Of a stretch of DNA of 64,000 nucleotides, positions 38,381-48,474 are shown in pieces; positions within the stretch are counted from its first letter, which is position 1, and the number at the start of each line of letters is the position of its first letter. The stretch lies in contig NC_014248.1 in assembly GCF_000196515.1 (NCBI RefSeq), forward strand, positions 496,001 through 560,000, given 5' to 3'. Made by a program: the position numbers and the translations under genes. Below the pieces are notes generated by a model, which saw nothing but the letters and a program-made list of their open reading frames with translations, was not told the origin of the DNA and ran no database searches. Source of the stretch: 'Nostoc azollae' 0708. GTDB taxonomy: Bacteria > Cyanobacteriota > Cyanobacteriia > Cyanobacteriales > Nostocaceae.

Positions 38381-40645
38381 TTAATTAACTTGATGCAGGT
38401 TCATACCGCTTTTCCAACCAACCCGAATTCCTTCAATGGTTTGTTGAATATACTTTATTAAAACTGAGTTAGGAATATGATGGGTGAATTTCAGACGGAT
38501 AATTCTCAACCAACAACGATAGGTAATGAGTAAAAGCAAACGGGTAACGAATATAGGAAATAAACCTCTTGTTAATCCATGCTTGATAGCAAAGTAAGTT
38601 GTATTTTTTGCTAAGGAATACCAACAGGTGAGATGTTTTTGATCAATCCGATTGTGGCTAGGTTGGGGATAATGATCTATTACTACATCAGCATAGTGAA
38701 CTTCATATCCTGCTTGAATTAAACGTAAACAAACATCTGTTTCATCGAGAAAGTAGTCAAAAAATTCATCATAGCCATTAATCTTTTCCAAAATGTCTTT
38801 GCGAAAAGAACAATTAGTTCCCATTAACCCGTTAAACCATAAGCCATTTGCTTGGTTATAGTTTGTAGCATCAGCAGAACGAATAGCAATAGTTTCGCTG
38901 AAAAGATTGGTGATTCCCCGGTGGAATTGTAGGGGATAACCAGGACGAGTTAAATCACGCACTGTACCTCCAACTGCTGCACATTTTTCATCATGTATGG
39001 CGTAAATATCTAGTAACTTCTCAATCCATTCAGACGGTGGAATGGCATCATCATCGAAAAATGCCACAATTGAACCTGTTGCTAATTTGATGCCCATATT
39101 TCGGGAATAACTGATGTTTTTTGGTTCAACTTGTAGAAAATTTATCTTCAAATTATTTTTGCTAGACACTTGATTGACCATTTCAATTGTTTGATTTGTT
39201 GATGAAGCATCAATCACAATAACTTCAAAGTTTTGATAGTGAATTAGTTCTAGTGATTGCAAAGCCTTTTCTAAACAATTGGGGCGATTACTTGTACAAA
39301 GTATGATTGAAACTAGAGGAGATAAGGGAGTAGGCATGATTTCTGGTATTGACGATAACTTCAGCTTGCGAATTTGCCAGTATATCTGCCACATTTCGTT
39401 ACTAGTCTTCATAACTGCCTTTGTCAAAACTAACGGATTAATGACAACAGGCACATAACCATTACCTGTAAAGTAGTAAACCCATTTTGCGAGATTGAGA
39501 ACGTCAAGAGTCGGATGTTGATAAGTAACAATGGCAATATCAATTGGTTTCCAAAACCAAGCAATTATCCATAACCAAATGCGACTGAATTTATTAGGTA
39601 AAGGCCAAAAAGTAACTTTTTCATCAACTTCTATCTTTTTGAGGTTCTGACTTTGAAACTCGTCTTGATAGATACTAGATTGCACAAAAACTTTAGCTGG
39701 CTCATGAATAATCTCTCCTAAAGGATACTCAGTATAATTAATTTTTCTGAGCATCTTTCCCTGAACACCATTGATAAAGTCTTGAAAACCTGCAATAGAA
39801 ATTTCAGCTAGAAAGTATCTTCCTGTAGCAGCGTAATAAACTAGTCGGGGAAAACTCACAACCACTCTTTTTAATAAAAGTTCTGGTCGATGTTTTTGCC
39901 AACAGTAACAAAGATTACGCTCATCATAATAATTCATCCAAGGTCTAGATTTGAAATCAGGAGAATCGTGCCAAACTATTGAATGTGGATTTACCGCAAT
40001 AACCCATCCAGCTTGTTTGACTCGTAAACACCATTCCACATCATCAAAGTGTAAAAAGTAATCTTCAAATACTCCCATATTTTGTACAATTTTACACCGC
40101 ACTAATAGTGAGGCTGCTGCACAGATATCTACATTAACGTAGGGTTTACCTTGAAGAATATCTTCTGTGGATATATTTACTTGATTGCCAAAGTTGACTT
40201 TTAAGTGGGCTTTTTTATTGTTAATAAAGCTACCAATTTCCTGAATAGCATTGGGTTTCTGTAGCTTCCGAATTTGTGAACCTACTACGCCAACTTCTTC
40301 ATAATTCTGTAATGTATTAATTAATGGTATTAGTGCTAGAGAATCTAGACGAATATCATCATCAAGTAGCCAAATATAATTGTAATCAAGTTTACTAACA
40401 AACTGTAGTCCGCAGGAAAATCCTCCAGAACCACCTAAATTACTACCAGTTTGTAAAACCTTAACTTGATCAGAATAATATTTTTCTATGTAAGATTGAG
40501 TACCATCTGTTGATGCATTATCTACAACATAGATATCAATATTAATATCTGGTAGTTCTAGTTTATTAAGGTCTTTTAGAAGTAGACAAACCTGGTTCAT
40601 TTTATTCCATGTAACAATAATGATAGCAAGTTTGGTAATCTTCAT
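38381..40645 (-). CDS. Two-domain GT2 glycosyltransferase
   Basis: The 754-residue protein carries two GT-A domains. The first (about 1-250) reads LAIIIVTWNKMNQVCLLLKD, SNLGGSGGFSCGLQF and WLLDDDIRLDS, the GGSGG form being like galactofuranosyltransferases. The second (about 445-690) reads VSIILCTSNRPNCLEKALQS and VAFFDDDAIPPSEW. It lies directly upstream of the GlfT2-like gene on the same strand, 57 bases apart. It likely initiates or extends the same glycan. The gene is intact; the DNA beyond its start is IS66 copy 2, so more genes of the cluster may have been lost. Confidence 0.86.
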   Translation of the reverse strand: MKITKLAIIIVTWNKMNQVCLLLKDLNKLELPDINIDIYVVDNASTDGTQSYIEKYYSDQVKVLQTGSNLGGSGGFSCGLQFVSKLDYNYIWLLDDDIRLDSLALIPLINTLQNYEEVGVVGSQIRKLQKPNAIQEIGSFINNKKAHLKVNFGNQVNISTEDILQGKPYVNVDICAAASLLVRCKIVQNMGVFEDYFLHFDDVEWCLRVKQAGWVIAVNPHSIVWHDSPDFKSRPWMNYYDERNLCYCWQKHRPELLLKRVVVSFPRLVYYAATGRYFLAEISIAGFQDFINGVQGKMLRKINYTEYPLGEIIHEPAKVFVQSSIYQDEFQSQNLKKIEVDEKVTFWPLPNKFSRIWLWIIAWFWKPIDIAIVTYQHPTLDVLNLAKWVYYFTGNGYVPVVINPLVLTKAVMKTSNEMWQIYWQIRKLKLSSIPEIMPTPLSPLVSIILCTSNRPNCLEKALQSLELIHYQNFEVIVIDASSTNQTIEMVNQVSSKNNLKINFLQVEPKNISYSRNMGIKLATGSIVAFFDDDAIPPSEWIEKLLDIYAIHDEKCAAVGGTVRDLTRPGYPLQFHRGITNLFSETIAIRSADATNYNQANGLWFNGLMGTNCSFRKDILEKINGYDEFFDYFLDETDVCLRLIQAGYEVHYADVVIDHYPQPSHNRIDQKHLTCWYSLAKNTTYFAIKHGLTRGLFPIFVTRLLLLITYRCWLRIIRLKFTHHIPNSVLIKYIQQTIEGIRVGWKSGMNLHQVN

Positions 40646-40731
40646 TTAGTTCCTGAATTTGCTTATTATATTTAGTTTGTATTAACAGTTTATAACTAAA
40701 TATTTTTATTTCGTCAATACCAATTTGCCAC

Positions 40732-42216
40732 GTAAGGATTCAGGTCTAAGGTAGAGGGATTTAAAGAAGGTGTATGGAAAGCAGAGTGAACCATGGCTTT
40801 CATAGGTTTGTCAAAAAACTCAATTAGAGAAAGTGCTTGATGGCGACAAGTTTGTATAACCGTCAATAAATTGGCACGATGTTGGAATAGCTCCAGAGAA
40901 AGAGAACCACCACAAACTTTTCGTTGTATCATTGCTAAACCTAACCTTGGTTCAGCTAAATTATGATCAAGGTCTATTGCCTAAGGAAGGTAAGAGTTTA
41001 CCAGGTTCTCCTGGGGCTTGATCAATGAATGAATGAAAGATTCAAATTTTGGTTGAAACTAGGATGGGCAAGTTAAGAATTCATGAAGGTTTTGGGTTTG
41101 TTGGAATAAAGGGTAGTTTTTAAAACCTTCATCTATGAGGTCCATGAATTTTGTGCCAATTTCTTGGTGATTTGAGCCAGGAATCTTGATTAGTGTCTTG
41201 AAGTGAGGGGGTAGGGTAGATGTGCCTGACATTTCTGTTGAGCTGTGACCGGATAACCGTTATAGGCAGTAAGGTCATCAGAACTGAGTACACCAGAGTA
41301 ACTTGAACCCACAATGGATTCTAATTCGCCAGGACAAGGAGTATCAGACCCATGAAATAAAGGGAAGTCACTATTGGCAAAAATCCATAACCATTGTTTC
41401 AGCCCTTTGACTACCCAGGGTGTTTCATCCCCAAGGATATGAGGCTGGGTTTGTTTTATCCACTGTTTGAGGCTATGAATACTTTGAGCCACTGGACCAT
41501 CTATTCCTTCATTGGTACCTACTAATGTTCCCACTCCAATTTCTATTTGACCCAGTTCCCACAACAACAAGTGTTGTTTTTCATAGGGTCAATGGCCCTA
41601 GTTATTGCTCCATCCCAAAAAAGCTTGTCCTGTGATTCCTATATCTTGTCCCGGTAAGATCTCTGGTGACCAGTGTGGCCTTTGTGTTTCCCCACACACA
41701 CTCCAAATCCACTTCCATTGGCCTATCCACCAAGTCCCCTACTTGTTGTGTTTGGATTTTTATTGGTTCGCCAAACAATTGCCCCTGAGCTCACCATCCA
41801 CACACTTGCCGTCCCACTATCTCAAATCTATCTACTCCACCAAACACCTTTCTCCTTTTTCCTCTATGCCCTGGTTGTCCTCTTGGTTTCCGTTTTGGTC
41901 TCTGGTTTTCTTCTGGTTTCTCTTGTTGTTTATTCTCGGTTTTTTTGAGGATGTATCCCGACGGTGGTTTGGATCATGTTATGGTCTCTAAATCTCTACT
42001 GACTTTGAGTTTCTCTATTTGTTTTTCCAGTTCTACTACTCTATTTCTTAGGTTCTCTATACTTTTCCCCTGGTCAATAATGATTTCTACCAGTTGCTCT
42101 GTTCCCAACTGCTTCAATATCTCTCTGTCTGGTTTTGGTGGCAGCTTCTTTTCCATAACTGCTATATTCTGCCTCTCCTATCACACTTGTCAATACCCCA
42201 CTACCTGAATCTTTAC
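40732..42216 (-). mobile_element. IS66-family element, defective copy 2
   Basis: It is 1,485 bp with ends GTAAGGATTCAG and CTGAATCTTTAC. The transposase reads leftward from MEKKLPPKPDREILKQLGTE (42156) and is broken at the same places as copy 3: a TGA after RDLETIT, stops around FEIVGR, and frame changes before the ELGQIEIGVGTLVGTNEGID block. No 8-bp flanking duplication is seen (TTTGCCAC and CAGGAAAG). The large frames on the other strand are shadows. Confidence 0.9.
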
Positions 42217-42888
42217 CAGGAAAGTTTATTTGAGTATGTATTTTTATTTATCTTACTTCTAAAGACTGAGCTTATTACGACTAATAAAAGGTAATAATGC
42301 TCGAATATTTACCAGGTTATATTGTTGAGTTCGTCTGTCTATAGAGTAATTGTTTGTAGTCAAAAAACGTTATTCATGTAAAAAGTCCCATCTACTTGTA
42401 GGTGAGGATTTAGTTATTGATTAGTATTAATAAGTGTGGGTAATTGATAGTCTTCCCTTGTTTTACATGTTTCCTCTCACCTGTTAAGAGTTCCAGTGAT
42501 GTACAGCTAACTACGGAACTGAAAGCAACCCAGCAAAGCTAAGGGTTAAACCACTCAATGGTATTAATAAACGAAAAATAGGTAAGCTCCCTCCCGCAAT
42601 GGTACAAATTAGTTACTCCTAAAGAAGCACTATTATTTGATCCTAACCCATAGGTTAAACCTCGTAAGATTAATGAAATCATTACCCAACCAACCTATTT
42701 CGGCATTTATTAACCGTGCCATATAAGTTAATGTTAATAAACAAGCAAAGAAAATACCGTCGGCTATAGTGATATTTTTTAAGCTCATTGGTAGAGATAA
42801 ATACCGCAGTAATATCCATCACAAAGAGTAATATGGCTGGTGCTAACAGTAATAACCGGGGTATAATGCCACTATTTTTAATTTGACT

Positions 42889-44372
42889 GTAAGGATTCAG
42901 CTGGTGGGGTATTGACAAGTGTGATAGGAGAGGCAGAATATAGCAGTTATGGAAAAGAAGCTGCCACCAAAACCAGATAGAGAGATATTGAAGCAGTTGG
43001 GAACAGAGCAACTGGTAGAAATCATTATTGACCAGGGGAAAAGTATAGAGAACCTAAGAAATAGAGTAGTAGAACTGGAAAAACAAATAGAGAAACTCAA
43101 AGTCAGTAGAGATTTAGAGACCATAACATGATCCAAACCACCGTCGGGATACATCCTCAAAAAAACCGAGAATAAACAACAAGAGAAACCAGAAGAAAAC
43201 CAGAGACCAAAACGGAAACCAAGAGGACAACCAGGGCATAGAGGAAAAAGGAGAAAGGTGTTTGGTGGAGTAGATAGATTTGAGATAGTGGGACGGTAAG
43301 TGTGTGGATGGTGAGCTCAGGGGCAATTGTTTGGCGAACCAATAAAAATCCAAACACAACAAGTAGGGGACTTGGTGGATAGGCCAATGGAAGTGGATTT
43401 GGAGTGTGTGTGGGGAAACACAAAGGCCACACTGGTCACCAGAGATCTTACCGGGACAAGATATAGGAATCACAGGACAAGCTTTTTTGGGATGGAGCAA
43501 TAACTAGGGCCATTGACCCTATGAAAAACAACACTTGTTGTTGTGGGAACTGGGTCAAATAGAAATTGGAGTGGGAACATTAGTAGGTACCAATGAAGGA
43601 ATAGATGGTCCAGTGGCTCAAAGTATTCATAGCCTCAAACAGTGGATAAAACAAACCCAGCCTCATATCCTTGGGGATGAAACACCCTGGGTAGTCAAAG
43701 GGCTGAAACAATGGTTATGGATTTTTGCCAATAGTGACTTCCCTTTATTTCATGGGTCTGATACTCCTTGTCCTGGCGAATTAGAATCCATTCTGGCTTC
43801 AAGTTACTCTGGTGTACTCAGTCCTGATGACTTTACTGCCTATAACAGTTATCCGGTCACAGCTCAACAGAAATGTCAGGCACATCTACCCTACCCCCTC
43901 ACTTCAAGACACTAATCAAGATTCCTGGCTTCAATCACCAAGAAATTGGCACAAAATTCATGGACCTCATAGATGAAGGTTTTAAAAACTACCCTTTATT
44001 CCAACAAACCCAAAACCTTCATGAGTTCTTAACTTGCCCATCCTAGTTTCAACCAAAATTTGAATCTTTCATTCATTCATTGATCAAGCCCCAGGAGAAC
44101 CTGGTAAACTTTTACCTTCCTTAGGCAATAGACCTTGATCATAATTTAGCTGAACCAAGGTTAAGTTTAGCACTGACACAATGAAAAGTCTGTGGTGGTT
44201 CTCTTTCTCTGGAGCTATTCCAACATCCTGCCAATTTATTGATGGTTATACAAACTTGTCGTCGTCAAGCACTTTCTCTAATTGAGTCTTTTGACCAACC
44301 TATGAAAGCTATGGTTCACTCTCCTTTCCATACACCTTCTTTAATCCCTCTACCTTACAACTGAATCCTTAT
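42889..44372 (+). mobile_element. IS66-family element, defective copy 3, with 8-bp target duplication
   Basis: It is 1,484 bp, with inverted ends (GTAAGGATTCAG and CTGAATCCTTAT), flanked by the 8-bp direct repeat ATTTGACT (42881-42888 and 44373-44380), the length usual for IS66. The transposase begins MEKKLPPKPDREILKQLGTE at 42949 and is disabled by the same stops and shifts as copy 2, to which it is nearly identical but inverted. Recognisable parts include QTQPHILGDETPWVVKG and SGVLSPDDFTAYNS. Confidence 0.93.
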
Positions 44373-45031
44373 ATTTGACTAGTGCTTGTAAAAACACCAA
44401 AGGGATTTTTGACAGAAACATTATCATCAAATATCCAGATAAATTGGGTGCTGTTTGCATCACCTTTATTTTCTGTAGGAACAATACCACTAGTAAAGTC
44501 GGCATTTTTAAAATTAGCTGTTGCTGTGAGCCGGAATTGAGAAAGCAGTTAATTGGCGGAATTATAAACCCAACGTGGTCTACCTTGGGCTTGATAGGTA
44601 ACTCTAAATGTTGTTTCTTGTCCTGGTTCTAAGTGAAATGGAAAACCATAATCACCGGGATTGGTTTGTTTTAATCTTCTTCCGTCTCGTACTACTTTGT
44701 AACTAGCTAGTAGTGAGTAACCATAAGGTGGTGTTGTTTCAAAAAGGAAACTATTAATATCACTTAGTGGATTTACAACTTTGTAATCGTCAGTGTAATC
44801 TGTGCTATAAATAGCACTGAAATTCTGAACATTGACACTTTGGTCAATCTTGACTTGAATTTGTGAGGCGGGTAAGTTGAGGTAGCGGGTAACTTTTTGT
44901 TTATCATTGACTTTAACTATTCTACCGTTAACTTGCCTTTTATAGGTGTATGCTTCTTCAGTAATGTAACGTATTTGGGGTGCATTTTGTTCTATCTAAT
45001 GTATCTCCTGCGACACTTTCAGCTACTTGTG

Positions 45032-45073
45032 CCACTTTCGCTTGTTTCCACTGGTGGAAACAAGCGAAAGTGG
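45032..45073. repeat. Perfect 20-bp inverted repeat with a 2-base loop
   Basis: The arms 45032-45051 and 45054-45073 are perfectly complementary, separated by TG. They lie within the broken N-terminal region of the membrane-protein pseudogene. There is no T-run typical of a terminator. Confidence 0.95.
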
Positions 45074-45129
45074 AAGTCAGGAAAAATCTGGTAATTAATA
45101 AAACTAAATATTAGGGCTAAATATTGTAG

Positions 45130-45290
45130 TCATTTTAGTAGTTGGGAATAACGAATAGACCATTCTCCAAAGAAAACTACTTGTTCGGTGGTTTTGCGTC
45201 TGAGGGAAAAACTTATTAGTGCGATCGCAACTCCTAAAGCTACAATCAAAAATACAAATAACAATGAATCTTGAATTACTTTAGTGCCAA
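45130..45290 (-). pseudogene. C-terminal remnant of a membrane protein
   Basis: The frame reads FGTKVIQDSLLFVFLIVALG then VAIALISFSLRRKTTEQVVF and stops at 45130. It has one membrane helix. Upstream of GTKVIQ the sequence turns into an inverted copy of itself (45268-45313), so the rest of the gene is missing. The product is unknown. Confidence 0.55.
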
Positions 45291-45313
45291 ACTGCACTAA
45301 AGTAATTCAAGAT
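45268..45313. repeat. Perfect 20-bp inverted repeat with a 6-base loop
   Basis: The arms 45268-45287 and 45294-45313 are perfectly complementary and separated by CAAACT. The left arm is part of the coding remnant (GTKVIQD); the right arm is its inverted copy. Confidence 0.95.
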
Positions 45314-45451
45314 GTGTTAAATCTGGCAATCCGGGAATGCCTTGGACAGATATGGAAATTTTTAGAAAATTTAAGCACTTTGACAGATGTAATTTCACAA
45401 AAGTTTCTGCAAAAATACTAGGAATAGATTGTTAAATTTAATGATAATTCC

Positions 45452-45676
45452 TTGATGGTAGAAACCTCTAGATTTATCCGTGGTATCAATCCAAAGTCCC
45501 AAATCTATAATCGGATGACTAAAATCCAGTTACTACAAATCAACAAATCGGAGCAAACCATCACTAATTTAATTACTGCTATGCCTGATGTTTACTACCA
45601 AGCACCTTGGATAGAGCTAGAAGCCAAACACAAGGAAAAAGCCATAACTCATTTGCTAGATTGGTGGTTAATTTAA
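45452..45676 (+). CDS. Hypothetical short protein or C-terminal fragment (74 aa)
   Basis: The frame MMVETSRFIRGINPKSQIYN ends AKHKEKAITHLLDWWLI and is followed by 66 bases before the Hsp70-like gene. I do not recognise a domain. The lack of a clear ribosome site and the decayed DNA upstream suggest it could be the tail of a lost gene. Confidence 0.35.
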   Translation: MMVETSRFIRGINPKSQIYNRMTKIQLLQINKSEQTITNLITAMPDVYYQAPWIELEAKHKEKAITHLLDWWLI

Positions 45677-45742
45677 AATAACTAAGGATATATTAACTGT
45701 ACTTACGTTTTTTCATCCTGATGGAAAATTATAAAATAAGAT

Positions 45743-47338
45743 ATGCTGATCGCTATTGATTTTGGTACTAGTAACACTGTCATTACCCGCTGGAATCCTG
45801 TCACCCAGCAACCAGAAACCCTAAGTTTCCCGGGTTTATCAATTCAACAAAATCTCAATCCCCCACTGATTCCCAGCTTAGTCTATGTAGAAGATGCTAC
45901 CCAGGGAAAAGTCTTAGTTGGGCAACAAGTGCGCGATCGCGGGCTGGATATTAAGGCTGAACAAAGGTTTTTCCGAAACTTTAAACGGGGTATAGGTGCA
46001 AATACGCAAGGATTTTTACCAGAACTAGATGGGAAAAATATTACCTTTGAACAAGTAGGAGAATGGTTCTTAACCAAGGTGATTACTGAATTAGCACCTA
46101 TAGAAGGTCCTTTAGATTCTTTAGTCTTAACCGTCCCTGTAGACAGCTTTGAAGCTTATCGTTACTGGTTAGGCAAAGTTTGTCAAGCACTGCCTGTTCC
46201 ACAGGTGCGGATGTTAGATGAACCAACAGCTGCTGCTTTGGGTTATGGTTTATCAGCACAGGAAAATCTGTTGGTAATTGACTTTGGAGGCGGTACTTTA
46301 GACTTGTCTTTAGTGTGTTTAGACAAAAAGGTAGCAGATGCAAAACCTGTGGGATTTCTGCTGAAATGGGGTAATAAATTCCTTGCTGAAGACTCAAAAC
46401 AAAAGGTAAAAACTGCCCGTGTTTTAGCTAAAGCCGGACAAAATTTAGGCGGTACAGATATTGATAATTGGATAGTAGATTACTTTGCCAAAAGTCAAGG
46501 ATTACCAGTTAATTCCCTAACAACAAGACTAGCAGAACGGTTAAAAATTCAGCTATCTACCCAAGAACAAGCTAGTGAATTTTTTTTTGATAATGAGACT
46601 TTCGAAAGTTTTGAAATGGAACTTAATCGGAAGGGATTAGAAGAACTCCTCAAAGAAAATGGTTTTTTTGATAGATTGCATGATGCCATGATAGCACTAT
46701 TACAGCAAGCCAGACGACAAGGAATAGAACTTGATGATATTAATGCTGTTTTGTTAGTCGGTGGTTCTGTACAGTTGCAGGCAGTACAGACTTATGTGAA
46801 TCAGTATTTTGAGCCAGAAAAAATCCGTTGTGAACGTCCCTTTGAAGCGATCGCCCAAGGTGCGCTACAAATTACCCAAGGGATGGAAATTAAAGACTAT
46901 CTCTATCACAGTTATGGTGTACGTTATTGGGATCGTCGCAACCAATGTCACAGTTGGCAACCCATTGTCAAAGCCGGACAGGCTTACCCCATGACCCAAC
47001 CAGTAGAATTAGTATTAGGGGCTTCAATGGAAAATCAACCCAGTATAGAGTTAATTTTGGGAGAATTTGGAGCTGAAACAGGGGGAACAGAAGTTTATTT
47101 TGATGGTGATCGCTTAATTACTCGCAATATTAAATGTCTAGGAAGCACAGTCAAACCCCTCAACGATAAAGAAGGTGCGAGAAATATAGCCCAACTCATA
47201 CCGCCAGGCTTTCCAGGCAGCGATCGCATTAAAGTCCAGTTTCAAGTCGATGAACAACGTTTTTTAAGAATTACTGTTGAGGACTTGTTAACTAATGATA
47301 CCCTGGTAGAAAATCAAATTGTCGCACAATTGAGTTAA
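45743..47338 (+). CDS. Hsp70 family protein (short, DnaK-like)
   Basis: The 531-residue protein has the actin/Hsp70 ATPase motifs: phosphate-1 AIDFGTSNTVITRW at the N-terminus, MLDEPTAAALGYGLS, phosphate-2 VIDFGGGTLDLSL, and VLLVGGSVQLQAVQ, with a short substrate-type region after about 400. It lacks the long lid of classical DnaK (about 630 residues). Such shorter Hsp70s are common in cyanobacteria beside the DnaK1-3 set; clients are unknown. It is soluble and monocistronic. The start is at 45743, 66 bases after the small frame upstream. Confidence 0.92.
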   Translation: MLIAIDFGTSNTVITRWNPVTQQPETLSFPGLSIQQNLNPPLIPSLVYVEDATQGKVLVGQQVRDRGLDIKAEQRFFRNFKRGIGANTQGFLPELDGKNITFEQVGEWFLTKVITELAPIEGPLDSLVLTVPVDSFEAYRYWLGKVCQALPVPQVRMLDEPTAAALGYGLSAQENLLVIDFGGGTLDLSLVCLDKKVADAKPVGFLLKWGNKFLAEDSKQKVKTARVLAKAGQNLGGTDIDNWIVDYFAKSQGLPVNSLTTRLAERLKIQLSTQEQASEFFFDNETFESFEMELNRKGLEELLKENGFFDRLHDAMIALLQQARRQGIELDDINAVLLVGGSVQLQAVQTYVNQYFEPEKIRCERPFEAIAQGALQITQGMEIKDYLYHSYGVRYWDRRNQCHSWQPIVKAGQAYPMTQPVELVLGASMENQPSIELILGEFGAETGGTEVYFDGDRLITRNIKCLGSTVKPLNDKEGARNIAQLIPPGFPGSDRIKVQFQVDEQRFLRITVEDLLTNDTLVENQIVAQLS

Positions 47339-47474
47339 ATATTTGGGTTGACGTTAAAAAACATTTTGGTCTTCTTGGGCTGATAATTGGAAAAACTAAT
47401 TACCAAACAGCCCAAATCTATGGTTATTAAGGCAGACTTGAGATTACATTTTTAGAAAATCCGAATCCCAAACA

Positions 47475-47597
47475 AGACTGATGCAACTGGCATATTAGTA
47501 CGGTGTGTCAGACCCATAAATTCGTTGGTATCGACAGATTTTCAACATCTGACCCACCCTAGAAGAAACATTAAGTGTGACAGTTGCATAAGTCCTA
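47475..47597. repeat. MITE-like repeat, family B long form
   Basis: About 123 bp with inverted ends: AGACTGATGCAACTG on the left and CAGTTGCATAAGTCCT on the right. Inside are GTCAGACCCA and CATCTGACCCACCCTAG. It has no coding capacity. Its right end, read in reverse, gives TAGGACTTATGCAACTGTCA as in the short forms at 34959 and 58870. Confidence 0.65.
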
Positions 47598-47612
47598 CCA
47601 AAATTGAATCAC

Positions 47613-48146
47613 CTACCGACGCACAACCACGACAGTACCCATTCCCGACCAATTGTATAACCTACGCGCTTGACTAACTGGCAAATTAACGCAACCATGA
47701 CTCACTGGAGTACCAAAACGATTGTGCCAATAAGCTCCATGAATGGCATAGCCTTGATAAAAATACATGGTATAAGGAACATCAGGAATGTCGTAGCCTG
47801 GACCACGCATCTGATGAGTAGGATATTTAGAATTAATTTGAAATCTACCAACAGGTGTCGGAGTTCTGCTCTTACCCGTAGAAATTCGGTAAGAATAAAC
47901 CACTGTTTTACCTTCCCAGGCCCGTAATCTCTGCTCAGATAAATCAATTTCAATCCAGCGAGATTGGGATATTTGATGATTTTTAGAATCAGTAATACTT
48001 TGTTTTAAAGTATAAGCGTTAGCTGTAGTAGTTTTAAGGTTACTGGTTGGTAATGACCAAGAAAACCAAGCCATCAGCATCAATACTATACCTGTACAAA
48101 AAGTTCCAGAGCCACGTATTAAAGCACTGCGAATCCACATTGGCAT
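47613..48146 (-). CDS. L,D-transpeptidase (YkuD domain)
   Basis: The 177-residue exported protein has an N-terminal membrane anchor/signal ([20 protein letters not shown]) and a YkuD domain. The catalytic motif is [20 protein letters not shown] with His136 and Cys152 (SHGCVN). These enzymes make 3-3 crosslinks in peptidoglycan or attach proteins to it in the periplasm. A second copy lies 328 bases upstream, so the pair arose by duplication. It is intact. Confidence 0.92.
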   Translation of the reverse strand: MPMWIRSALIRGSGTFCTGIVLMLMAWFSWSLPTSNLKTTTANAYTLKQSITDSKNHQISQSRWIEIDLSEQRLRAWEGKTVVYSYRISTGKSRTPTPVGRFQINSKYPTHQMRGPGYDIPDVPYTMYFYQGYAIHGAYWHNRFGTPVSHGCVNLPVSQARRLYNWSGMGTVVVVRR

Positions 48147-48474
48147 AATCCAATTACCTTTTAATTATCTAATTAGTAGAGGCGAACTTGTCTTGATTGA
48201 AGATTTGTAATTATCAGTTCGCACAGGACTCATCAGGATTTACGCCAAATTATGGAAAATAGAGATTTTCAATACCCCCTCTCTATCTTACTTATCCTAG
48301 AGAATAGCGAACTGTTTAATTGTTTTGATTTCTTGTGATTTGGGGACTGGGCGCTGGGGACTGGGGGAGATGAGGAAGATGGGGAAAAATGAATTGAAAA
48401 TTTCTGCCTCCTATCTCCTAACCAATCACCTATGACCAATCACCAATCACCTATGACTAATCACCAATCACCTA
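48147..48474. other. Gene-free stretch with tandem repeats
   Basis: This holds the GGGGACTGGG word twice near 48343-48365 and, at 48419-48476, repeats of ACCAATCACCTATG and related heptamers that run up to the end of the second L,D-transpeptidase gene. Confidence 0.6.

Larger units (their letters stand above)
42590..45115 (-). pseudogene. Membrane-protein gene of unknown family, split by IS66 copy 3
   Basis: The piece before the insertion (about 45115 to 44381) encodes an extracytoplasmic domain (YLNLPASQIQVKIDQSVNVQ, FLFETTPPYGYSLLASYKVV, ... FGVFTSTSQ). It contains a TAA after WVYNSAN and breaks near the N-terminus. The piece after it (42888 to about 42590) continues IKNSGIIPRLLLLAPAILLF and, after a shift, FFACLLTLTYMARLINAEIG, i.e. 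membrane helices. Removing the element and one copy of ATTTGACT joins them in frame. I do not recognise the family. Confidence 0.75.

Noticed and set aside
41605-42294. Several long rightward frames over IS66 copy 2 (and the mirrored ones over copies 1 and 3)
   Set aside because: They run antisense to the recognisable transposase and are rich in Ser, Pro, Phe and Leu with low-complexity runs, as expected for the complement of a Lys/Glu-rich gene.
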